Source: Baylisascaris procyonis (taxonomy: Eukaryota > Nematoda > Chromadorea > Rhabditida > Ascarididae). Taken from it: a stretch of DNA of 64,000 nt. This document shows positions 37,618 to 49,500 of this stretch, one piece after another. The notes beneath the pieces were generated by a model, which saw nothing but the letters and a program-made list of their open reading frames with translations, was not told the DNA's origin and did no database searches. The translations under genes and the position numbers were made by a program. The stretch is taken from the NCBI GenBank assembly GCA_037389465.1, contig JAZARR010000159.1, positions 1,116,001 to 1,180,000 of the forward strand, in the 5' to 3' direction. Position 1 is the stretch's first letter. The number at the start of each line of letters is the position of its first letter.

Positions 37618-40600
37618 ACACGTCAAAATACGATAAACAGTTCTAAATGAAAGTGACGTTTAGATCAGTTGTCGTATAATGATGTAAAAATTTTAGACGA
37701 ATAGATATAGATGAGCTAGGTAGACGATAGAATCAGAAAACAAATATAGTGCGATCTTGAATAGCAATCACCGCATTCCACGACGAGTGAGTGAAAATTT
37801 ATCTCTAATGAGTGAAAATGCGGAAAAGTGAGCATCACAATGCGGAGAGGAAGGCAGGAAGGGAAGTGAAGGCGTGCCAATGAATATATGGCACCTGCGA
37901 GTACAACGCTCAGCGCTGTGTAAAACCAACAGAAAGAGAGCACACCGCCGCTTATCCTCATCCTCATCCTACATCAGCAACACTCGACTATGTGCTCTTT
38001 GCGAACATTTCAGCACATCCTACAGACAAAACTACCTCGAGAAAGTGGCTCGAAATGCTCGTTGTCCCTACCGCTCTTGCAGTCATAACAACAACCAACA
38101 ACATCTCATTGCCGCATCGCATCTTTCATCCCGATTACAAATCGAGATTGAATGTCTAGGTGACAACATGTTGGGGCTGCAGGTCATAGAGAAGAGCATC
38201 CAGTGATTCCTTTCAGCTATCGATTTGAGTTCGGCATCATCAATCACAAGGCCTCATAAGTGGATACGAGTGTAAACAAGGAAGCAAACCTCCACTTGAG
38301 AAAGATTGCCACTCAAAACTTACAATGCACTGAAAAGCGAATGCTGTGAAACAGTGCAGCAAATTAATCGAGGCTTCATAAATCACAGCACACTTCAAGC
38401 TATGAAATACACTGTCCTCACATATGAGTAGATTTCGAGTGCGTAATCGGGAGCATTGCTGCGGAATGAGCACCACTGCAGTAATATTTCTAGATAAATG
38501 AGAATATGGGAAAGAACAAAGAATCGGCGCTGCCCAAAAGCGTGTCGCTTAAAGAATTCAAATACTTCACGAGAGCGTAATCTAAAACATACTTGGCGTT
38601 GCATTAGTGGCTCTCTGAATATAGCCAACTTTTTAGCGGTTGTAAATGTAGCATCCGCCGAGCATCTGCCACAACGGTCGTTTACAGGGGAGCTATGCGT
38701 TGTAAACCATTTTCATCTCTAAAACAGCAGTGCGTTTCGTTTCACTGAACGCTCAAAATTAGATTTTCTCATCCATCAAATGATCTTCCGAGAAATTAGC
38801 AATCCTCAGGGATCGTCATTAGCAACTCAAATCCTTCAATAGCTTATTACATTGGGATTGTACCAGAAACGCTCTATAGAGTCGCTTCTTCCTTATTAAA
38901 TCTAATTTTCAGCGATTCGATTACATTGGTAATTGCAAGGTGGAAATTCTGCGTGGCTCGTTTTTCTCGAAAGCGTTCAAATGATCACAGCGACAGTATC
39001 TACTATGACATTTTTCCCAATTAGTTCCAAAAATTCCATTCAACGCTAGTAAATTGATTATCATGTAGAAAAAAGTGCCGTTTGGAAACAACTTCCGCCT
39101 AAAAATTCTTATTCTGGATGTTTCGAAGTGCTATTGCATATTAATTTCTCGCTGACAGTTCTTCGTGCACGCTTACGACCGCTGCACTGAACTATGAGCT
39201 CGCTTTTTCTGCGCCCTCTGAAGGAAAACAGACCACCCACTTCGATCGTCGCGCACTAGGAGACGATTCTCAGATGACGGTAGTGAGAATACATATCACA
39301 AAGAGTATTTTTTGACAGAATTCGTAGCTAATCCGCAGATTGCGCTAATTTTTAGAAAAATTAGATGTCGATGCGATATCTCTCGCCCTCTTCAAGCTAG
39401 TTCGTTCTCTTGGAGAGATCCTATGAGAGAAATGGTCTTTGTTAGCTTATTGTGTCGCTTCCTTTAAGGTATCGCATACTTCATCAACCTTATGCAGATG
39501 CTCATCCAAAGATTTATTTGAAGAACTTAGTATCAACTCAAACAGGCACTCTCAAGAAAATATAGGTAAATAAAATATCTGCAGATTTGGGCAAGCATAA
39601 TGCATGCTGGCAACTGCACATATGCAACGAATTCACGGCATTCGGTGAGGAGCGCAGTAGAAAAATTGCATTACCAAGTTTAGATCCCTCCCCCCTTTGC
39701 CCCCTCTTCCCTCCCCCATTGCGTTGAAGCCGTGCTGAGAAAAGTTTGCTTTCCGTTCAAAAGCCTCTAGGACGACCGGCGACGAGCTGTCGTATACACC
39801 ATATGCTCACCGAATGTCGTAGCCTCCTACTGCTCTACCAAATTTATCATTCGCCAGCTATCTCGATATGCTCTACTGAAAGAAGCAAACAAAGTATAAC
39901 CTCTGCCCAACTTTGTTGTGTCTTTTGTCAGTGTTAACTTTGATCCCCTCCTTAGTTGTTCAGTGCGGTGAACACTACTGCTGAATACAGACTTTATTAC
40001 TGCCTCAAATATATGCCATGTTGCTGCAGTGCCACCACAGCAGCATAATTTGTTATGCGAAACAACCAAGCGAAATGGCTGAACATAAAAAGGACGGACT
40101 CGTCAGCTGGTGTGAGCACATGATTGCTTGAATCATTTAAGTTTCATGTAGTGGGAAGTTGTTACACCCCCATGGTCTACTCACTCTTGAGTGGCGTGCG
40201 AATTCCACCAAACAAATGGCTATAGACTGCAATGCGCTCAATCTGGAATGTTGAGCGCGATGGCTCAGTGGGAAACTTCGAGAAAGACCGAGAAGGTGAC
40301 CCATCATTCTGGTGAAAGTTTCTTGGAGTTCTCGAAAACAAAGTATATGCCCCTAAAAAGCTTGAATGCAAGAACAATTTGGAATCATAACCTGCCATTA
40401 AAAAAAATCGCATTTTAGTTTCTGTAAATATCTTACATCATGATGCCCACAGTAATGACGTTGAGATCACTCGTTGGCCGTCCGTGCACTCATTCCTCTT
40501 TTCTTAGGTGTATAGAAACATGCTAGAGATTTATTTTTAAAATTGCATCAGAAATTGCGCAAAGACATTTCAGGCTCCATTTCCTGATTGTAACAAGCAA

Positions 40601-41162
40601 CGACGATTTATGTGTAATTGATTATTTCTCTATCTGCAAATCTATGTATGGCATCTTCAGTAGGAAGTATCGGAGCGCTGCATGCCAATAGCTATTTGTA
40701 TGCCGAGGAAATTTTTTTGGAAAACTCTTAAATGATTTCCTCAACACATGTTGTGTTGCCTTTGTAGTTATGAAGCATAACAGTACTGTATGGGAGAAGC
40801 CTAGAAATGAAAGGGTTACTGAAGTCAGGTAAGTTCAAAAGACTTCATAAGTATAGAAAATTAAAAATCGGCCAGAAAATTTTCTGAGGGCTTAGACTTG
40901 AAAGTGCTTATGCAGTATGTAATGCAATTATGAAGAAACAATAGCTATGCGAAGATACCGTAATTATGCTCGAGGATCAACATTTGCATTCGGTAAAATT
41001 CTATCTAGCGACTGCTAAGTGCCAGCTTCCATTCAATATAAAGATAAATAATCTGAACTCGACACGGATAACCAACTAATTCACTAGAATACGATTATAG
41101 AAAAGTTTTCAGACACACATCGTGACTCAGTTATTCTTTTGTTAATTTCCCATTAAAACATT

Positions 41163-41168
41163 TTTATT
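41163..41168 (-). terminator. AATAAA polyadenylation signal of the cysteine-rich gene
   Basis: On the minus strand AATAAA occurs about 72 nt after the TAG stop of the gene ending at 41240, in the context TTCAATAAAAATG. Spacing is typical of a nematode 3-prime UTR. Confidence 0.55.
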
Positions 41169-41239
41169 GAATAAACCTTACAGCATAATGACGGCAAAGA
41201 AATGACAGAAGAAAACGATCACAAAGTTTCAAATGCTGA

Positions 41240-43703
41240 CTATGTATTTGAATGAATTAAAGCATTATGCAATTGTTGATGCGATTGATCCAATTCACAA
41301 TACCCGTCAAGGATGCCGTGCTCTACGCTTGGCATCGCACAATAAAAACCATCGGCACAAGAACATTTCTTTATAAGCGCTAGAGCCGTTTGTCGAGCAC
41401 ACGATTCTCCAACAGAACAGGGTATTGGCTGAAATGTTTGAATTATGCATCGAAATATCGTAATCAAGCAACAGCTTTGCTGCATTATGGAACTCTCTCA
41501 TTTTCTTACGATGCACTTTTTTATAATTAAACATGAACAACGTACTCAGCTCGTATCTATGTATAAATTTCAATCGCTATATATAATTTTCAAAGGTGAT
41601 AAATATTTTCGCTGAGAATACTGACCTCAAAACAAGCGATATTTCCTAGAGAACATTGAAAAAGGATTTTAGTAGCCACTAATTTTGAAACAAAATGCAC
41701 GCGTCATTCAAATATTTCTTCATTTAGTCAACATGAGAAGTTGCCTTGAAATGTCTAGGTACTTTGTCACGTGAAAATATTCAGGAGTTTCAATTGAATA
41801 AATGTCTTACTATAATGCTTAAGTTATTGTAATGCTTTCCGCGGTGCTGCGCGATCTACAGTGAAGAACTAGCTGATGTTGTATTTTTTGCTTGAAAATG
41901 CACTCCTACCAATTGCAAGGTCGCTATGCTAGTTTTTAACGGAAATGAAAAATTGCCCTGTATTGAGGGGCGCGTACCTAACAAAATAAAACATTTGCTG
42001 TGTAAGACTGCAGTGTTCGATAATTGCAGCAGGAATGGTTATGAGTTGTTCAAAATGAACGAGATGTTGCGTTCGCCCTATCTGCTGTGATAGACATAGC
42101 ATTTTCATTTCAGGTTTCAACTTAATTAAACACTTTAAAAACTGACGGATTCGCAGGCATATTCGACGAATGGTTTATCGGGCGTGGAACGAGGAATCAG
42201 CTCATAGCGATCAGGACAAACACATTCCACGTAGGTTTTGAGACCATGTACGATAGTAGACACGTCGCCTATGTTGCATATTGGTAGGATTCGTTCCTTA
42301 CAGAACTGAAAATAACGACCGCCTAATTTGCACTACAGCATCAGACGATAGTAACATTTTGTGTTTTCTTCATGAAAGGAGGCGGCATTCATTCAGGTGT
42401 AACTCTCCTAGATGATGGTCATCTTCACTGAATTTTAGGGTGTCGTCGTATTTAATTCGGTAAATCTTAATGCTGAAATGTATGTAATAATTCATCAGGT
42501 GATTGAAAACAACGGGTAATGAGTGAAGCAAAACTTATCCATATGAAAAGCGCACTTGACATGAGTTTGAAAGGTACGCACTCTCCGAAATGAGGATAAG
42601 TTCTCGAAATTTTCAAATTCAAAAAAAGAAAGCCCATTTAAGAAATTAATCAGATTATTCAGCAATAGTGAGCTAGAAGTGAGATGCTTCAAAATTTTAC
42701 TCGAAGCACTATCGGCTAAGGACCACCTAAACAGAGGAGAATTGAACGGGCAGAGTGATTAGGACGCGACCGATACCGGCTTAAGCTCCATCAAAAGTCT
42801 CGTCCAATGAGAAAGTGCCATTCGCATTCTCAGTCCAACTTTCTAGATTACTGCAGTGAGGGAACGACTTTTGCACCTTCAAATCACCCAGTACTACATT
42901 GTTATTTTAATACCGAGCGAATATTGCACTCACTTCAACACCTCCCCACCATGTTTACTAATGTTCAAAATACTTTCTCAGCGTGGAAATCTCACATGAT
43001 ATTCAACATCTTGATTCATCACGCCGTTGTTCTTTCCACATGCGTATTCCTTACTCGGACAGCTACAGAACTCGAAACGGTGACCCATAGCAATGTAAAG
43101 ACAACTCTCATTCCCTTTGCACTGCGAATATCGAAGTGTTTCAGCCTGAAAATATCACCATAATTTTATCACCTTCTCCTCAGTCGACCATCTGATGGAA
43201 GCAAATAATACGATGCGATACCAAGTGACTGCAAAGCATACATGGGTGAAGGAATATGGGAGATCTCCTGCGCATGTATTTGTCTTTGTGTGTTTGTTGT
43301 GCGTGAGAGATGTGAAAAAACTGTTCGTTGATGTGCATGTGAGTTTCTGAGAACGTGATACTACGGGCTTAATGAAATTTGGGAAGTAATAGGAAAACTA
43401 GCGGCTTTAGAGAAACGTGTGCTAAAATCATTCGAAGTTTCGAAACTGACTTCGGTCTTGTTTCAAGCTTTTTTTTTCCTGAAAGTTTTCTTATCGAAAG
43501 TAAACAAAGTTCTCAGGAAAGCCTCTGATACACAAATGAAAATCTCCAATTATCATTTAGCAGCGGACCTCCGATCATGTTATCAGCAGAATGTGTAAAA
43601 ATTAATCCATTGGAAGGATCAAAGAGCTTACCAAGATAAATGACTCTGCAGGCATACAAGAGAAGATGCAAAGAAGACCGGTCCTCACCAATGAAGATTT
43701 CAT
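41240..43703 (-). CDS. Secreted cysteine-rich protein with three related modules, four exons
   Basis: Exons are 43703-43632, 43145-42996, 42305-42147 and 41428-41240. All junctions are phase 0 with GTAAGC, GTGAGA and GTCAGT donors and TTTTCAG or ATTTCAG acceptors. The 189-residue product opens with a signal peptide (MKSSLVRTGLLCIFSCMPAES). An upstream in-frame ATG nine codons earlier (43730), right after TTTTTAAG, could be used instead. The mature part has 16 cysteines at 33, 39, 51, 53, 60; 76, 84, 102, 104, 125; and 131, 137, 149, 151, 157, 171. Modules 1 and 3 follow C-x5-C-x11-C-x-C-x5/6-C; module 2 is a looser version with longer loops. Each of exons 2-4 carries one module, which suggests duplication of an exon-coded domain. 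N36 lies in a sequon (NES). I do not recognise the family; a distant prokineticin/colipase-like or other small disulfide fold is possible. Extracellular role inferred only from the signal peptide. Confidence 0.8.
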
Positions 43704-43730
43704 TTGCGAAACCGTCTTGAAGTCACGCAT

Positions 43731-46578
43731 CTTAAAAATTTAACTCAAAATTGTCCAACTTGCATGTGCAGATCTGAAACAATTTGCACATAAGCGTTGA
43801 AACGGTATTCATAGGAAAAATCAAACGAAATATAGTGGAGTAGAGCTAAAAAATTGAACGTGTCACAACGCAATAAGATGGTAACAAGAATTGAAGCATT
43901 CTCTTTCTGAATGCGGAATAACTGAGAAATGGAGTTCTAAAGGTGCGTCTAACCTTAGTGCTGATATTCACCTTGCGATCATACATACAACCATTCTAGA
44001 GCGCTCTTCCTCAGCAGTCGTCACCCAGCGAACGGCCTTTGCTGAGAGGAAAAAGAGACGAGAAACAGCATATAGGCGTTGCACAACTTGCTCAATTTGT
44101 GAACTATCATTAATTGGCTGAAATGTTGCAATAATTTGCGGCATTTGCTGCCCCTTGTGAATCTTTCACGGAAAAATTAAACACTCACTTTAACAAATAA
44201 TTAGCAATAACGCTGATCTATGTCAGTGAAGATAAGCGAGCTAACTTCGATGCGTTGTTAGGGATAAAATTTTTTTATTGAATAAAGTTTTATTCAATTA
44301 TATTTAAATTTTTCGTATTGAATGGGATTTCATTAAGGGAGAGATTTTTTTGAATAAATGTTGGATATTGGAGGAGTGGAACTCATGAATTTCATGTGAA
44401 AATTCTGCATCACAAATGCGCTCTATGCAAAGACCACGTATGCTTATGAGACATACGGGGAAGGTTATAGCCTAGTTTTCAGCAAGCAACTACTTTCAAC
44501 ACAAGTCGACTTCATAAATGAGATAAATATACGTATTGCTATGTTAAGAGACAACAGGTGAAAGTGAGGGAGGCAAGTCTATTTTACTCGATCCGGCAAT
44601 AACAGGTGGAAAGCTTTCTTTACGCACTTCGCCGAAAGCACCCATTAATGGGTAACACACGTGGGTTGATATTTGATCTTCGACCGAAATACATAACTTC
44701 AAGCATATGTTTTGCAAAGTGATTGCAGTAACACCACGTGAACAGAAATGTGACAAGTATTCTCTAAGAATCTTGACATTAATTCAAGTGATAAGTTATG
44801 ATAAAGTGTTGTGGATACTGATTTGATAACGAGATGAAAATTAAAACGAATGCTGTGATCGTTTACGAGAGTGCCGATGATTTTATAAAACTGCGCAATT
44901 AAATGAGCTGAAGTCGAATATCTTAGTAAGCAACAATTGCAATCATCGCTTCTTTGGTGATTTCGCTCAAACTATTCACTGAGAAACGATAGAATGGTGA
45001 TAATTTTCTACTCATTAATTGTCTTTTCCAGTGACAAAAGAGTTTTTTTGCATGTTTCTGGTTGTGAAGGAAAAGCACCATATTGCAATCCTTATTTTCT
45101 GAATTTTCAACGGAGTTTTTCAATTACTCACATTCATTCATCGTGTTACTCATTTAAGGTCCCATTATTCACCTCCCAACATGGAATTCAAGATGGATTC
45201 TCAACATTTCCATCATAAGGTTTGTAGGTTCCGCATTTCGCTAAGAAATAAGCAACTATAATAAACTTCCCAAAGAATAGCATGACAATATCAAATGAAA
45301 CCTCATATGCGAAAAGCAGACGCTCATAAGAAGTAATTTCGCATTTCGCAGTTTCTTTGCTAGCATAAGGAAGAAATCAGCGATATCTGCAAAAGCTATT
45401 CTCCAGCAGATCGCTGCGATAAATCAAGATTGATACCAAATAAAATTTGTTGCACATTGATCATATCCACAATGCAGCAAAGTTCTCAGTTGAGCTCCTA
45501 CGAACAATTCGTCATTTTTGAAGACACTTTTACTTTTTCTTCCGAAAAGTTTTGCAGGTTTGCAAAGAAAGATGGTAATCGAAATATGTAGTTGTTTAGT
45601 ATTGTATAAAGTTCTTGAATTCGTTCGAAAGTTTATCAAAATCTCAATGAAAATAACTAAATAATTATTAGCTATTTGCGAATGATGGAGTAGATTTTAT
45701 GAACATCTCGCAGCGGTCGAAACAGTGCGAATGAAAGCGGAACAGTTTTACAACGCTTTAAATTCGAAGTTGAAAGAAGAAAGAAAAGAGAAGCGTATGT
45801 GGTGTACAGCTGAAGGAAATGAGATGCAAGCGACGACGATGAGGCGAGAGAACGACTATCGTTGCATGAAGTCAATGAGACAGTGAATATGAATTGCTGA
45901 AAGCACTCATGGATCGGTGATGCTGTGAAACGAGCTCGCTCAGGGGGCAGCGATAGCTTTTTCGAGGGATCTCTTCGTCATCACTACTGGGAATCAGAAT
46001 GACTCATAGTCGCTGAATGTGAAACGCCTCTTATACGCTCTCAATTTGTAATACATATATGATTTGACAGAATGGCAGCAATATGGCCACAATTTCAGCA
46101 CTATCATTTAGATTGGTAGGTATAAGCATCGTCTAAAGATGTTAAAAGCAGAGGCGAGAATGTATGGTCTGAGATCACTTACCTGCTCTTTTATTCAACA
46201 GGTGGGATTCAAAATCTACTAAGCACCGTCATAAACATGTTATTAGTGTCGTAGTTTCATCTATTTAGCTTCTCATAAATATTTTAAAAGCACATTGTCA
46301 CTGAGCAGATTGACGTTGTAGTAAGTTATATGCGTAATATGCAACACGTTTTAAGAGTCTTCGAACATTAAGCCCCAGATTACCACGCGTCTATCCAATA
46401 AGATCTGCAAACAATTTATAAAAGTAAATAATCACTCATTTTGCTGACTAAAGAATGTTGTATCGATGCCGATTACTGTTTGTGAGACGTACCATCTGCC
46501 AAAAACAAACGAATATTTCATGCATTAAGTTTTACTCTGATGAATTGCAGCAAAATTTATATATACATAGGAAGACGA
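43731..46578. other. Intergenic region between the cysteine-rich and homeobox genes
   Basis: A minus-strand open segment at about 43.98-44.04 kb has a strong CCTCTCAG acceptor (peptide AVRWVTTAEEERSRMVVCMI) but does not fit the phase of the neighbouring gene. A purine-rich plus-strand frame at 45.69-45.89 kb reads MKAEQFYNALNSKLKEERKE, coiled-coil-like; purine-rich DNA gives such frames by chance. A short palindrome, TTGAATAAA/TTTATTCAA, lies near 44.28 kb. Confidence 0.4.
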
Positions 46579-49500
46579 TCACAGTGTGGCTCTGAATGCT
46601 GGTTGATAGGGATGGTGATGATTTGTAAAGTGCTGGATCGACCGCGCTGAGGCTCCAGAGGGAATTTCGTCCTCTTCGTCGCCATCCTTCCGGATTCTCC
46701 TCCATTTTGCACGTCGATTTTGAAACCATGTTTTAACCTATAATATGCGACGGTGAATTCTTTAAAGTGTGGTACGAAAAAACAACGGAGATAAACAAGA
46801 AGGCAACTTGGAACATGTAAGAGAAAAACAGTGAATTGTGTGATAGCATACATTTTAATAAGAAGACGACCGTCGTTCCTTTTTTGGCTGCCCTTTTGTT
46901 AAAATGTATATATAAGGACTACCTTCGCAGTGCACAATGCCCTATCTCTACCACGTGCGTCCATGCATGGTCCCACACAGTTACATATAGGGAAAAAGAG
47001 AAGAGGGAGGGGTTTTGATGCCTTCCTCGAGTACTAAGATGCACCAAAAAGGATAAAAATTGTCTGGCTCGCTTTTCGCACCTTGATTAGAGACTTCCGG
47101 AATACTGAAACCAGGAGCAACTTAAGATTTCTCGACTAATTCCGTCTGCTCCATCCTAAAAAGTAGTTGCACAATTCGTGGAAGCCAGGAGCTAGGAGCT
47201 GAAGAAATTCAGGCTTGCATCATTCAGTGCACGACTTGTGCCTGAAGTTGCACTATATAAGACATTTATTCTCTATTTCTATCAGTAGCTATCCACTATC
47301 CGCAAAATGCTTGAATTTTGGCTCCATAGGGATGCGAATGGACAGTTCGCAGGAGGCGAGTCTCAGGAAACAGCTCTCACTAATACTTTCATCTCTTGCT
47401 GCCCTGAAGATGAGAGTTCGAATGGATAATGCATCAGCGGATTCATTAAAGATGAACTGATCTCATTCGTTATAAACGAGCTCCCTGATCACAGTTTATT
47501 GAGTTAGGAGGTGTATAACACCACAGATCAATTTTTTTTGTGGACAGGTTGCGAAAAATTTCAAAGCATAATCACTTCTTAGAAATTTGTCTCATTGGGG
47601 AACAGAGTTCCTTACGGATGCTTCGGATGCACGCCTGTAGGGGTCAGCATTCTTTTGTGAGCCTGCAAAATTTTAAGAAATTTCTCGACTTTGCCACGTC
47701 GCTCAACTTTTGATTTTAGGCCATGTGTGAAGAGAACTTCCCATGTACAAGCTTATGTGAACCCCCTTCCATAAAAACTTACTGCCCTCCGAAAAAACTT
47801 GTGCAAAGTTGAAGGGGGGACAATAAATGAAAGAGGATGTAGAAATTACCCAGTCTACAGAGATTGTAGAAATGGAATCCGCATGAATTTTGCCTACTTA
47901 TAAACACTTTTGGGAAAAATTTTCAGTTTCAACAAAATCTTTCGTTTTTATAGTTTCTTTGATTGAATATAATTTAATATGATGTGCAAGTTGCACATAT
48001 AATAGTTTTGAAATGAAATATTGTACAACTGGAAATAGGCGTTAGCGAGAAACCACTGAACATCATGTGGTATGCTCAATTTCTGGACACTTCTACCACA
48101 CGGTTGCATTAATTTTAGTGATTTAAACTCTTTTAAACGTCACATACTTCCCTCAAAAAATTGCATTCGATCGCTCACCAATGCTACTGCCTATCACTTA
48201 GCGAAGAGCATATTCTTGTAAATACGAGCCCGCTCGCGTTAAACTAATGAATCGCTATTTACTGATAGCGCTCAAACTGATTCGTACAAAAACGCCTCAT
48301 GATGCGATAGATGAAACCATATACCGTATATGTGTGGATTAATAATCCATTCCCAATGAAGTACTATTGCAATGAATAAGAATGTCACCAAATTCTCTTT
48401 TTTTCGGCAATCGAGAGTTGGATCGGATTTCGACAAATTTCACCGAAAATACTGCTGGAAAAAGTGCGGCGAAACTAAGCAAAAACGGAAACAGAACGGC
48501 TTTTCACGCATGCTCTCCCATCAAAAATTGAAATTATCAACTAATTTCTCAGTGCGCTTGCTCAACTCATTATCGAGTTATTTCGGAGTGTTCAGAAAGG
48601 GGTATCAAGATAAGTTCAAGTCTTATTCGCACTATAGCCATAAGCATGAACAATAATGTCCATAGCTACTTTTATTTTTTCCATTTCTGCAAAAAAATTT
48701 CTTGAATCCACCGATAACGCCCATTTAAATGTTATTTCATTGCTCCTCATTGCAATACGATAGAAATCACTATATTTTTTCGATCAGGCTTAGTGCATCC
48801 TTCGTACATTTTGACTGCACAGTTTGCTTATCAATTGTGTTACCTACAGCCATATAAACGACGTCAAACCGCGTTGTGATCGACTTGCTTTTTGCAAAGC
48901 TATCTACCTTACGCGTACCTGTATGGAGAGGTTAATATTGCACGATGATCTTTGGGACATTCCTACCCCCTCCATAACTCCTCCTTCCACCACCATAAAA
49001 GAATGAGAAGCGAGTGCGACATGCGCACTCTGAAAAATAAGCAGGGGACACTGATTTGAGGAGATAAGGATAACTGCTATCAAAACTCTAAAAATAACTC
49101 GACAAAACTCATATTGCCATAATCGTAAGAAGCATTTGTAGCGTAATATGTAGTTAACTGTATGCAAAAACACTTTTTCCAGTGTTTTGTCTTCCTCTAT
49201 GCTTGACAGTGCAATGCTCAAGCATTCTGTCTATAACAACTTTGTTACTTCGAATTAAAGATGTGGAAAGTTTCCTTTCATAGCAGTAAAAATAATGCTT
49301 ATGTCCAAATAATAAATTTAAGTAGTTTTGACACTTATCAAAGTGATTTTGCTGTAAGCGTTTTGCTTACTCATAACTAATTCACAAGCAATTCCATATT
49401 TCCTACTTTCACCTTTAGTGTATTAGAAGTATTTCTAGGGCGGCACCTGATATTCCTCATGATAAAATGGCGATAATTCCTTTCGAAAGTATGTTGTTAA

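Larger units (their letters stand above)
35614..41162. other. Intergenic region between the 426-residue and cysteine-rich genes
   Basis: Holds the 17-bp hairpin, the C11 run and a pyrimidine-rich stretch near 39.68-39.72 kb. A plus-strand frame at 37.87-38.2 kb has somewhat higher GC (..YRQNYLEKVARNARCPYRSC..), with an acceptor-like TTTCAG and a GTGACA donor, but the minus strand is also partly open and no neighbouring exon was found. Confidence 0.45.

Noticed and set aside
37874..38206. 110-codon plus-strand frame with several cysteines, considered as a zinc-binding exon
   Set aside because: Cysteine spacing matches no known zinc motif and the opposite strand is partly open too; kept only as a remark on the intergenic region.
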